DNA of 64,000 nucleotides, from NCBI GenBank assembly GCA_947561395.2, contig OX387182.1, forward strand, positions 4,474,001 to 4,538,000, in the 5' to 3' direction. Each line of letters begins with the position of its first letter. Positions within the stretch are counted from its first letter, which is position 1. This document shows positions 32,704 to 42,397 of this stretch, one piece after another. Under the pieces are notes generated by a model. It did no database searches, was not told where the DNA came from, and worked only from the letters and a program-made list of their open reading frames with translations. A program made the position numbers and the translations under genes. Source of the DNA: Buxus sempervirens. Lineage: Eukaryota > Streptophyta > Magnoliopsida > Buxales > Buxaceae.

Positions 32704-35700
32704 TTTTTCTTCGATCAAGAAAGGAGGAAGAAACAAGCAATTGGGAGCTGCGGGAAGCAAAAAACTAGAGATGGATGGATTGGTGGTGTGGCGTTTTGGT
32801 TCAAAAGAGGGGAATCAAAGGAAGCAGTGCTTTTTTTTGGTAGAAGGAAGCAATGCTTGAAACGTTGTTCTCCTTGTTTCTTTATTAATTGCGAAGTCCC
32901 TTTCACCACAATTTCACGTCGATTTCCAAGAGAAATTTTATTATCTTTTGTTCATGTTTCTTACAAACAGAGACCCCCCAATGTCCACGGATCAGGTACT
33001 TAAAAATCATCTCACTAAAAGGAAGACGGAATGCACTGGACCCCATTAGATTTGGATAAAACTACCAAAAAAAAAAATTAGATTTGGATAATCTTGTATT
33101 CATGATTTCTCAATTGAGGGAGAAGCTGTGAAAGTAGATTTTTCCTTGTTCTCTTTTCTTATTTTTCTGATGAAATCGGTAAAGAGCTTCTTTATTTTTA
33201 TTTTTGGATGAAAAATAGAAGAAAAGAGTTGAGATAAAGATCACTGTGACGCACTTTTTGATTATACATACAACTATTGCAAATCAAAACAGCGGATGCC
33301 TTTCTTAAGGTAAAAGGACGGAATAACTCACGGCTTTAAAGATGTATTTTTACTAGCATTATAAGGTGCACATACAGTACTGCACATCTCGTCGTGGGAC
33401 GGAATAGTTGCAACTTACAAAACTGAATGTTAGGTTTTAAAAGATTTGAAACACTTTTATCAATTTTATCCCCATATTAATTAAACTTGAAGTTGTTTTG
33501 TAAGGGCAAAGGTGAAAAGATGCATACTTTTTCTTGGTGCGATTCCCAAGGGGGTGCCTCGCATTATATAGGGTTGTTTGACATAACCACCAACGAAGTT
33601 ACATACAAAATTACTCTGACTTATGACAAGTTTTGAATGGTAATCAAGGAGTAGTTGTACTTTCATGAAATTTAATCGATTAATTCTTTCCATGATTCCA
33701 TCCCACCCAGCTTGCAAGGATTTTAAAATTGATCCCTTCCAAGAACTTGCTAACTTGGTCGGTTGGTGGTTTTGCAAATTTATTTGTGTTTTCCATTGAT
33801 AAAGTGTACAAGAGGGCTTCGTACCTTGAATTGGCGAGTAGGAAGGAAGGAGGGATGAAAAGGATTTCCCATCTGACTTCTCTTTCTTTATGTTTTTAAG
33901 TAGGTGAGGAAATTTCTTCCCATCTGACTTCCTCACCGGTTAGAAATTTCTATCTATTAGATGTCTATTTACTTCTCCGCTCAAAAGAGTTTTAAAATGG
34001 TCCACTTGCAATATTATTAGAACATGGTCGGTGGATGTAGAAATTATTTATTTATTTATTTATTGGTTTGTTGGTAAACGATATGTTTAATAATCGTTAC
34101 ATGATTTGGCGGATAAGAACAAAAGGAGGAGGTAGGAAATGAGGTCTGATGCAAATTTAAATTAAAATTTTCGATTCTTAATTTTTTTTTTCTTGAACAA
34201 AAAGTCGGGAGTAGGTGCATATTATTATAAGAAAGCAAATCGAAAGAGAGACTAAAATGACAACATAAAAGGAGTTGTTTGTAAATTTATTAAACCTTAA
34301 ATGAATTGATGCAATGACAACTAGAGAAGCAAACAAGTCGACAAAAAGATATTGGAACCAAAACCCTTTCACCAATCCAACGCTAATCTATACTATATAT
34401 AACATGAGGTGCTTCCTTGGGAATCGTGCCTCCTTGGGAATCGTGCCTGCTGTAATGTACCCCAAAATACCCTTACTCATCATCATCAACTTTATTAATA
34501 AAAGGATAAAATAGTCATAACTGCCTTAATCAGTTGCAAAACTATTTCCTCTCATCTACCTCTTTGTTTGTATGTGCAGCCGGCTAATATATTTGACGAT
34601 ACATGGAGAGAACACCCAACAGTGAAGGAGCCGCGTGTGCTGGAACATTGTGTTGGACTTTTCCTTTGGTATCGGCGGGTAACATATTAAAAAGAAATCA
34701 TTGTTCGGTAAAATAGAAACAGGGTTTTAGATCTTTGGCTTACTGCAAGTGAATGAAACTGAGTGCACAGATAAAAAGACACAATACTTGGGAAAGGTGG
34801 ATAAATACTTGGGTATCCCTGCTGTATGCAAGAAACCATCTACTAAAGATTGTAGGGATCTGGTCTCTAAGGGATCTGGTCGGTTGGTGGGTTTGTAAAT
34901 TTATTTGTATTTGGAATTGATAAAAGGTAGGAATGGAGCAGTGTACGAGGACTTCTTTGAATAATTCCTTGTACCTTAAATTGGCGAGTAGGAAGGAAGG
35001 AGGAATGAAAAGGATTTCTCTTTCTTTATGTTTTTTAAGTAGGTGATAATTTACCCAGATATACCTTATTATATTCTCAGTTAATTTTCTTTCCATTAAG
35101 GCGAGTGGGTCAAGTCATTTTTATCCACTTTATAAAAAGCAAGACTTGTGTGAAGACTTGTCCACATCTTTCCTGTGGAATTCTTATCAACGAATTTACT
35201 TTTAAAAAGCTAAAGATTTCTGCTTTCTTAGACTTTTGACGCTTGTCTCGTCCTCTAGTTGAGACTTTGTGGAAGACACTCAGACAGATCAAGTGAGAGT
35301 ATATATATATATTGAGGTTAATTAATTCCTCAACTTTGTAGGTCATTGGTCAGGCTTCATCTTTCCTTTCATATTCATTATTCACATTATTGGGAGATAA
35401 ATCCATCTGAATGGGCAGTTGCATGCCCATTTCCTTAATTGTTATATATTCACGGTTGCTAGTGATATTGCAAGCAAGACGTGTGGGTCCTAGCCACGTT
35501 CATTGGCTTTTGAAAAAGCTAATACTTACAGTCCAGACTTTGAATGTCTCCCACAGTCCCACTCCCCTCTTTCTATGTTTTAATTATTATTTCTCGAAGA
35601 ACGGACGAAACTTACATTCATCGTCTTCTACCTTTCCTTCATCTACAGGTGTTAAATGGGTCGATGGCACGCCTAGGACTGGACCGTGTCATGCCATGTT

Positions 35701-35906
35701 GTGTCGGGCTAGGCTTTTTTTTTTCAAAGAAAACATGAGAAAAATAGTAAAACATTATAAAAGAATTTTGAAAAATATGTTTATCATTCACAAAATTGTC
35801 TTACACATACTATGAAAGATTTTGCTCAAAAAAATTTAAATAAATTTTATTATAAAAAATATGTTTATTATTCTATTTTCTTATTTTTTGCATCTTTTGG
35901 ACCTCA
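32704..35906. other. CNL upstream region with repeated promoter module
   Basis: About 32850-34400 matches the region upstream of the first CNL pseudogene. A module of roughly 150 bp containing TTGGTCGGTTGGTGG, CTTGTACCTT and TTGGCGAGTAG occurs at about 14150-14300, 33740-33870 and 34870-35020, so it is present twice on this side. About 33347-33470 holds an inserted repeat absent from the paralogue and related, in inverted orientation, to 14845-14990. No gene is convincing; the 151-codon frame at 33481-33936 follows this repeat. Confidence 0.6.
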
Positions 35907-35985
35907 AGATTTTATTTCAAGACCCTTATGGTGTCTCTAAATTTTTTGACTTTGGATTGAGTGCATTGTCACAGGGAAGTGCAGG
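35907..35985 (+). pseudogene. Possible SnRK3/CIPK protein kinase exon fragment
   Basis: One short open stretch encodes DPYGVSKFFDFGLSALSQ followed by a gtgagt donor. DFGLSAL with a preceding D-YG- is the start of the activation segment typical of CBL-interacting kinases. The residue before DFG is Phe where Ser is usual, and no neighbouring exon is recognisable, so this is at best a decayed single exon. Confidence 0.45.
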
Positions 35986-36869
35986 TGAGTGTCATTTTCT
36001 TGCTGCAAAAATCCTTGAGGTCTACATGAGATATGAGTACCTTATATAGAGCATTTTGAGAATTAAAATGAGTAATATATTCATATTGGCACTAAACTGA
36101 GGATGCAGTGTTTAATATTTCCATTTCTTATAGTTTCTGCTTAAATAAAGAAAAATAGAAATATCCTAGCAATAACCATGCAGCATTCTCTCTCTCTTGC
36201 TCTATTGGTCTTGCTAATGAAATACAAATCTCCTGGCAAGAATCATGCAGGATGGTAGGCTGTAAAGTCAAACAAAGGTGCTGTCAGATTGAACCCCACC
36301 AAGCTCAAGGGTCTATAATATCGGCCATAGATCAGTGGGAATTTGCTTTATATTTCCTGTGTGGTCCATTTCAATCCTGCCCAGAAAATAACGATCAAAA
36401 TAATAAGAATGGTCCATGTCATGCATGAGGTCCCCAGTGATTACAAGTGTGGAAATTGGAGTGGAAGAATAGCCAAAATTTGAATTTTGACAGAATATTA
36501 AGCAAACCCCATTCAGAAAATTAGGACAATATGGTTGTTGCCTTCATTTGGTGTTGCACCTTTCAAGCCAAACGCCACATCTTTTTTGTGATGGTTAAAG
36601 ACAAATGGCCTTGACTCAGCTTGGCTTACAAATATTTCTTGCCTCTTATCTCTAGAAGCATATAGAATTTTCGTAGGCATGGAGTCCCTTTACTTTTCCT
36701 TAAAGAAAGCAATTGAAAGGCCTTGGATCATAAATGAAAGCAATTGAAAGGCCTCAGATATTTTTTTTTGTTCACAGGGTTCTTAGTTCTGACAACCCTT
36801 GTGATTTTTTTATTCTTTTATTTCATTTTTAGCATAGAACAGTCAAGATTAACTAAATCGCTTACAAAG

Positions 36870-36930
36870 TATGAGGTGCCAGAATCAATTGATAATTTGA
36901 GGCATCTTCGGTATCTTAACCTCTCTCTGA
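36870..36930 (+). pseudogene. CNL LRR fragment in inverted orientation
   Basis: The plus strand encodes YEVPESIDNLRHLRYLNLS, the first LRR after the NB-ARC (compare ELPESIGKLKHLRYLDLS in the intact gene). It lies about 35 bp from a CNL remnant on the opposite strand, so a local inversion or a separate insertion has occurred. Confidence 0.75.
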
Positions 36931-37022
36931 AACCATTATTGTGGGAGCCGCTTAGGTAAGTATTAAGAAGGGCCCGATGACTTCAATAGTAAGGTGTGCA
37001 ACTTTTCAGCTTCATGAAGTAC

Positions 37023-37487
37023 TGATAAAATATGATGCACTTCTAGAAGGATCTAAAAGATTCTAGAAGGTTCTAAAATATTCTAGAAAGTTCTAGAAGC
37101 ATCTTGATGGTATTAGAGAGAAGTCTAGAAGGATTAGTTCTAGAATATTCTACACATGTAACATGTGATACAATCATGTAAATAATCTAGATAGACCGTA
37201 AGATATTTTACTAGACTTATCTAGAACGAAAATTCTAGAAGAAATTAAGGAGGTGGAGCTCATGTATAAATACCCCAAGGGGACCTTGTATGTGGTGAAG
37301 CCAAAGAGCTAACACATTCTAGTGTTTGGAGAGCAAGTGCTCCAATAAAAAGCCTTTCAACAAAAGTGTTCTCTTTCACTTTCTTATTCCAACTATCCTA
37401 CAACATTTTCATCCCATCCATCCTATAACCTTAAAATTACCTTCTAACCCACCATTCCTCTTGCCTATCCACCTCCATTTTCCAACA
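37023..37487 (+). repeat. 5' LTR of the Copia element
   Basis: It is 465 bp with TG...CA ends and a TATA box (TATAAATA) at 37265-37272. The U3 region upstream of the TATA box is full of TTCTAGAA palindromes. Confidence 0.95.
37041..37150 (+). promoter_or_regulatory. Cluster of perfect heat-shock elements in the Copia LTR
   Basis: The heat-shock factor site is made of alternating GAA and TTC triplets spaced by two bases. Here TTCTAGAA occurs at 37041-37048 and 37061-37068 (the latter extended by GGTTC to a trimer), and 37081-37098 reads TTCTAGAAAGTTCTAGAA, four contiguous units. A further trimer, TTCTAGAATATTC, is at 37138-37150. All lie 115-225 bp upstream of the TATA box. Binding is inferred from the motif only. 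Confidence 0.75.
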
Positions 37488-37577
37488 AGTGGTATCGGAG
37501 CTACTAGGTCGATTGTAGTTTGGGCGTTGGGCTCACTGACCTTTGTCAGACCTTCAAGCTAAGACATTTCTCTAACC

Positions 37578-40500
37578 ATGGCAACCTTTGGATCAAGCCA
37601 AGTTAATGTCCCAATTTTTGGTGGAGAAGATTATGACTATTGGAGTATCATGTTGAAGACTTATTTCAAGTTTCAAAATTTATGGGAGATTGTTGAAAGA
37701 GGTTATACTATTCCTAGTGAAGGAACTCCTCTTTCTCAAGCCCAAAAGGACAAAGTGGCTGAGAATGCTCAGAAAGATGCAAGCGCCTTATACATCCTCC
37801 AACGTGCAGTAGATAAAACAATTTTTCCAAGAATTATGAGAGCTACAACTTCAAAGAATGCATGGGATACATTACAGGAGGAGTTTCAAGGCAATGCAAA
37901 GGTACGCACTATCAAACTTCAATCTCTTAGAAGAGAACTGGAGAATATTAAGATGAAAGATTCTGAAGTAGCAAAAGATTATTGCTCAAGATTAATAGAG
38001 CTTGTGAATCAAATGAGAGCCTATGGAGAAGATATTTCTGATCAGAAAATAGTTCAGAAAATTTTAGTGAGTCTTACAGAAAAATATGATCCAGTAGTAG
38101 CGGCTATAGAAGAATCAAAAGACATTTCAACTATGTCCATCACAGAATTAATGGGCTCTCTACAAGCACATGAGCAAAGATTGAATAGGCGTAATGAAAA
38201 TTCATTAGAAAGCGCCTTTCAATCTAAGCTCAACATAAAGTCTCAAAGATCAAGAGATGTAGGAAGAAAATTCCCAGAAAATTCAAGAGGAAGAGAAAAT
38301 TCTCAAAATAGAGATTATTCAAGAGGAAAAGACAAGAATGGAAAGTACTTGCCATGTAGAATATACAAGAAGGCAAGCCATTTGGAGAAAGATTGCTGGC
38401 ATCGTAGGAAGCCACAGTGCCAGAACTGCAAAAGGTTTGGACATTCTGAAAAAGATTGCCGCTATATAAAAGATCATCATGCTAATTTCTCCAAGGAAAA
38501 ACAACAAGACAAGCATCTATTCTATGCTTGCCATGCTGCTTCAGAAGATAAGAAGGATACCTGGTATATTGACAGCGGTTGCAGCAACCACATGACTGGT
38601 GATGAAAGTATCTTCTGTGACATTGACACATCAGTTAATTCACAAGTTCGAATGGGAAATGGGGCACTAGTAGAGACAAAAGGCAAAGGCACAATAGCAG
38701 TTGTTACAAATAAAGGAACGAGATATATCAAAGATGTCCTGCTAGTTCCCAGCTTGGAGCAAAATCTACTAAGTGTCGGCCAAATGATGCAACATGGCTA
38801 TTCTTTACACTTTGAAGGAGATGACTGTATCATATATGATACAAGAAGCAAGAAAGAGATAGCTATAGTTAAGATGGGGAAGAACAGAAGTTTTCCTATT
38901 CAGTGGCAGTATGCTAAAGAAGCTGCTATGAAAGCAAAAGTTGACAGTTCCTGGTTATGGCATCGGAGGTTTGGCCACTTCAACTTTTATGGCTTAAGGA
39001 TTCTACATCAAAGGAATATGATGAAGGATCTACCAAGCATTACTGAGAAGGATGATATATGCGAAGGTTGCCTACTCAGGAAACAACATCGACAACATTT
39101 CCCTTCAGGGAAAGCATGGAGAGCTAAGGAAAGTCTGGAGCTAGTACACACAGATATATGTGGCCCGATGAGGACACCTTCACTTGATCAAAACAGGTAC
39201 TTCCTTCTCTTTATAGATGACTACACAAGAATGACTTGGGTTTATTTTCTACGAGAAAAATCAGAAGTTTTCAAAATTTTCAAGAGATTTAAAAACTTCA
39301 TAGAAAAACAAAGTGGCCACCATATAAAAGTATTGAGAAGTGATAGAGGAAAAGAATACACTTCAAAGGAATTTGATCAATTCTGCAAAGATGAGGGAGT
39401 AGAACATCAACTGACTGTTGGCTATACTCCTCAACAAAATGGAGTATCTGAAAGGAAGAATAGAACTGTCATGGAGATGGCAAGGACAATGTTGATGGAG
39501 AAAAACTTGCCTAAAAAGTTCTGGGCTAAGGCGGTTTACACAGCAGTCTACCTGCTAAATAGGTGTCCAACTAAAGCAGTACAAGACAAAACTCCTATTG
39601 AAGCTTGGAGCAGACAAAAGCCATCGGCTAAGCATCTTCGCATCTTCGGGAGTATATGCTATGTCCATATTCCAAAGGAGAAAAGGCACAAGTTGGAAGA
39701 GAAGACAGAGAAAGGCATCTTCTTGGGCTACAGTACAATATCAAAAGGCTATCGAGTATATAACTTACAGACAGAAAAGCTAATAATCAGCCGAGATGTA
39801 GAAGTCGATGAAAATGCTGCTTGGAATTGGGACACCAAAAAGATTGAGAAACAAAGTTCTACTATATCTGAAGGATATACAGTTCCAAGAAGAGAATCTA
39901 TACAAGAAGCAAACAATGAGAGGGAAACATCTGAAGATCCAACAGTCGAGGTAACTCCACCAAGATTCTCCTCACTAACAGAAGATGTGTCTTCACCAGA
40001 AGCACCAGCAAGAAAAACGCGTTCTTTGGCAGAGATATATGAAACATGCAACTTCTCAACCTTAGAACCTGAAAGCTTTGAAGTTGCATCAGAAAAGGAA
40101 GAATGGATGGAAGCTATGAGGCAGGAGATTAATATGATTGAGAAAAACAAGACATGGACTTTGGTGGATCGTCCCAAAGACAAAGATGTCATTGGAGTTA
40201 AGTGGGTCTACAGAACAAAACTAAATCCTGACGGCTCAATACAAAAACACAAAGCAAGACTTGTAGCTAAAGGCTACACACAGCAACCAGGGATCGATTA
40301 CAATGAGACATTCGCCCCAGTTGCTCGACATGACACCATTAGAACTTTGGTGGCACTAGCAGCACAGAAGAAATGGAGCATACATCAGCTTGACGTCAAG
40401 TCAGCATTTCTAAATGGAGTTCTAGAGGAAGAAATTTATGTGGAGCAGCCACAAGGATTCATAGCAAAGGGAGAAGAAGATAAGGTCCTACGACTACATA

Positions 40501-41609
40501 AAGCCTTATATGGATTAAAACAGGCACCACGGGCTTGGTATAGCAAGATTGATGAATACTTCATCAACCAGGGATTCAGAAGGAGCAAGAGTGAACCAAC
40601 ACTCTATGTTAAGTTCCAAGAGCAAGGTGGGATCCTTATCATCTCTCTTTATGTGGATGATCTAATCCTTACAGGAAATTACTTGCAGCAAATACAAGAG
40701 TTCAAAAAGGATATGATGAAGACATTTGAAATGAGTGACTTGGGATTGATGCATTATTTTCTTGGTATGGAGATAAGCCAAGAACATGAAGGGATCTTCT
40801 TATCACAAAGGAGATATACAGAAGATCTACTAAGAAAGTTTAGAATGAGAGGGTGCAAGTCTATTGCAATCCCACTAGTCACTAATGAAAAGCTTAGAAA
40901 AGAAGATGGATTGAAGGAGGCAGATGCATCAACATACAGAAGCTTAATTGGAAGTTTGCTGTATCTTACAGCAACTCGCCCAGACATAATGTATGCCACA
41001 AGTCTCTTATCAAGATTTATGCAAAATCCAAGCCAAGTTCACTATGGAGCGGCAAAAAGATTACTTCGATATCTACAAGGAACGAAGGAATATGGTTTAT
41101 GGTTCAAGCCTACATCTGACTCAAAACTGACAGGCTTCACAGACAGTGATTGGGCTAGATTGGTGGATGATATGAAGAGCACTTCTGGATATGCATTCAC
41201 ATTTGGTTCTGGAATCTTCAGTTGGGCTTCAAAGAAGCAAGACACAGTTGCACAATCATCAGCTGAAGCCGAATATATAGCAGCAGCAGGATCAGCATCT
41301 CAAGCTATATGGTTACGAAGAATTCTTACAGATATGGGAGAACAACAAGAAGATCCTACAGAGATCTATTGCGATAACAAGTCAGCAATAGCAATGGCAA
41401 AAAATCCGGTCTATCATAGTCGAACCAAACACATTGCCATCAAGTATCACTTTCTAAGAGAAGTTGAAGCCAAGAAAGAAATTGAGCTCAAGTACTGCAA
41501 GTCAGAGGAACAGCTAGCTGACATATTCACGAAGGCTTTGCCAAGAGAAAGATTTCAGTTACTACGAAGCTTGATTGGCGTCTCGCAGAAGTGCATCAAG
41601 GAGGAGTGA
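37578..41609 (+). CDS. gag-pol: Copia gag-pol polyprotein, full length
   Basis: An uninterrupted 1343-residue polyprotein. Gag is about residues 1-300, with two zinc knuckles: the second, CQNCKRFGHSEKDC (281-294), is intact, while the first (260-273) has Tyr at 263 in place of the second Cys. Protease has the catalytic DSG at 332-334 in WYIDSGCSNHMTG. The pre-integrase HRRFGH region is followed by the integrase core with TDICGP, DDYTR and NGVSERKNRT (D, D, E residues). Reverse transcriptase carries the YVDDLILTG catalytic motif. RNase H includes DSDWARLVDDMKSTSGY, AEAEYIAAA and the DNKSAI region. The stop codon TGA at 41607-41609 is formed by the first three bases of the 3' LTR. All enzymes for autonomous retrotransposition seem present. 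Confidence 0.96.
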   Translation: MATFGSSQVNVPIFGGEDYDYWSIMLKTYFKFQNLWEIVERGYTIPSEGTPLSQAQKDKVAENAQKDASALYILQRAVDKTIFPRIMRATTSKNAWDTLQEEFQGNAKVRTIKLQSLRRELENIKMKDSEVAKDYCSRLIELVNQMRAYGEDISDQKIVQKILVSLTEKYDPVVAAIEESKDISTMSITELMGSLQAHEQRLNRRNENSLESAFQSKLNIKSQRSRDVGRKFPENSRGRENSQNRDYSRGKDKNGKYLPCRIYKKASHLEKDCWHRRKPQCQNCKRFGHSEKDCRYIKDHHANFSKEKQQDKHLFYACHAASEDKKDTWYIDSGCSNHMTGDESIFCDIDTSVNSQVRMGNGALVETKGKGTIAVVTNKGTRYIKDVLLVPSLEQNLLSVGQMMQHGYSLHFEGDDCIIYDTRSKKEIAIVKMGKNRSFPIQWQYAKEAAMKAKVDSSWLWHRRFGHFNFYGLRILHQRNMMKDLPSITEKDDICEGCLLRKQHRQHFPSGKAWRAKESLELVHTDICGPMRTPSLDQNRYFLLFIDDYTRMTWVYFLREKSEVFKIFKRFKNFIEKQSGHHIKVLRSDRGKEYTSKEFDQFCKDEGVEHQLTVGYTPQQNGVSERKNRTVMEMARTMLMEKNLPKKFWAKAVYTAVYLLNRCPTKAVQDKTPIEAWSRQKPSAKHLRIFGSICYVHIPKEKRHKLEEKTEKGIFLGYSTISKGYRVYNLQTEKLIISRDVEVDENAAWNWDTKKIEKQSSTISEGYTVPRRESIQEANNERETSEDPTVEVTPPRFSSLTEDVSSPEAPARKTRSLAEIYETCNFSTLEPESFEVASEKEEWMEAMRQEINMIEKNKTWTLVDRPKDKDVIGVKWVYRTKLNPDGSIQKHKARLVAKGYTQQPGIDYNETFAPVARHDTIRTLVALAAQKKWSIHQLDVKSAFLNGVLEEEIYVEQPQGFIAKGEEDKVLRLHKALYGLKQAPRAWYSKIDEYFINQGFRRSKSEPTLYVKFQEQGGILIISLYVDDLILTGNYLQQIQEFKKDMMKTFEMSDLGLMHYFLGMEISQEHEGIFLSQRRYTEDLLRKFRMRGCKSIAIPLVTNEKLRKEDGLKEADASTYRSLIGSLLYLTATRPDIMYATSLLSRFMQNPSQVHYGAAKRLLRYLQGTKEYGLWFKPTSDSKLTGFTDSDWARLVDDMKSTSGYAFTFGSGIFSWASKKQDTVAQSSAEAEYIAAAGSASQAIWLRRILTDMGEQQEDPTEIYCDNKSAIAMAKNPVYHSRTKHIAIKYHFLREVEAKKEIELKYCKSEEQLADIFTKALPRERFQLLRSLIGVSQKCIKEE

Positions 41610-42071
41610 TAAAATATGATGCACTTCTGGAAGGATCTAAAAGATTCTAGAAGGTTCTAAAATATTCTAGAAAGTTCTAGAAGCATCTTGATGGTATTAG
41701 AGAGAAGTCTAGAAGGATTAGTTCTAGAATATTCTACACATGTAACATGTGATACAATCATGTAAATAATCTAGATAGACCATAAGATATTTTACTAGAC
41801 TTATCTAGAAAGAAAATTCTAGAAGAAATTAAGGAGGTGGAGCTCATGTATAAATACCCCAAGGGGGCCTTGTATGTAGTGAAGCCAAAGAGCTAACACA
41901 TTCTAGTGTTTGGAGAGCAAGTGCTCCAATAAAAAGCCTTTCAACAAAAGTGTTCTATTTCACTTTCTTATTCCAACTATCCTACAACATTTTCATCCCA
42001 TCCATCCTACAACCTTAAAATTACCTTCTAACCCACCATTCCTCTTGCCTATCCACCTCCATTTTCCAACA
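41607..42071 (+). repeat. 3' LTR of the Copia element
   Basis: It is 465 bp, the same length as the 5' LTR with about seven substitutions. One of them (TTCTAGAA to TTCTGGAA near 41625) removes the first heat-shock palindrome; the tetrad is kept. Confidence 0.95.
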
Positions 42072-42397
42072 AGTACCTCAAATCTGGCCATCACATGATA
42101 TCTTTTTGTGGTCACAAGAGCAGAGCGAACTAATGACACATCAGCCTCTAATGAATTATCAAAATGGAAGCATACTCCTTTGGAAATAGATCGAGCTAAA
42201 TCATGGATCAAATCATGCATTACAAATCCTGATTCCTCGTTGCTGTGTTGTTGGAAGAATGATCTCGATAACAGCTCTCGGAAATACTCATCACCTACAT
42301 CTTCCATTCTCCTATGCCCTTTTGACTGCAAAAAGCCTTTTGCCATCCATAACAGTACAATTCTTTCTTTTTAAAGACATAGGTACCATTTGGTAAC

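Larger units (their letters stand above)
37023..42071 (+). mobile_element. Complete Ty1/Copia retrotransposon with intact polyprotein
   Basis: The element is 5049 bp with two 465-bp LTRs (TGATAAAATATG ... TTTTCCAACA) and a perfect 5-bp target duplication AGTAC at 37018-37022 and 42072-42076. The primer site TGGTATCGGAGC follows the 5' LTR by two bases and the polypurine tract AAGGAGGAG abuts the 3' LTR. I count seven substitutions between the LTRs (about 1.5 percent), so insertion is fairly recent. The order of domains in the single ORF is Gag, protease, integrase, RT, RNase H, which defines Copia. It is inserted in a CNL remnant. Confidence 0.97.
36965..42397 (-). pseudogene. CNL remnant (ARC2 region) split by a Copia element and cut by a Gypsy element
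   Basis: The minus strand from 42397 to 42077 encodes YVFKKKEL, then, after a 1-bp frameshift, GFLQSKGHRRMEDVGDEYF, SFFQQHSNEESGFVMHDL and RFEV. The next codons, homologous to LNKIENLRTL of the intact gene, are found at 37022-36965, on the other side of the Copia element. The Copia target duplication AGTAC lies exactly at the join. The upstream end stops at the Gypsy 5' LTR. The MHD motif is canonical. The rest of the gene may lie beyond the far end of the Gypsy element, outside the window. Confidence 0.85.

Noticed and set aside
33481..33936. 151-codon minus-strand frame upstream of the intact CNL
   Set aside because: The corresponding region of the paralogue is not open and the sequence follows a repeated promoter-side module.
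37023..42071. The Copia element as the autonomous partner of the gag-only element
   Set aside because: LTR sequences and lengths differ (465 versus about 1100 bp); the shared initiator-Met primer site is too common to be evidence.
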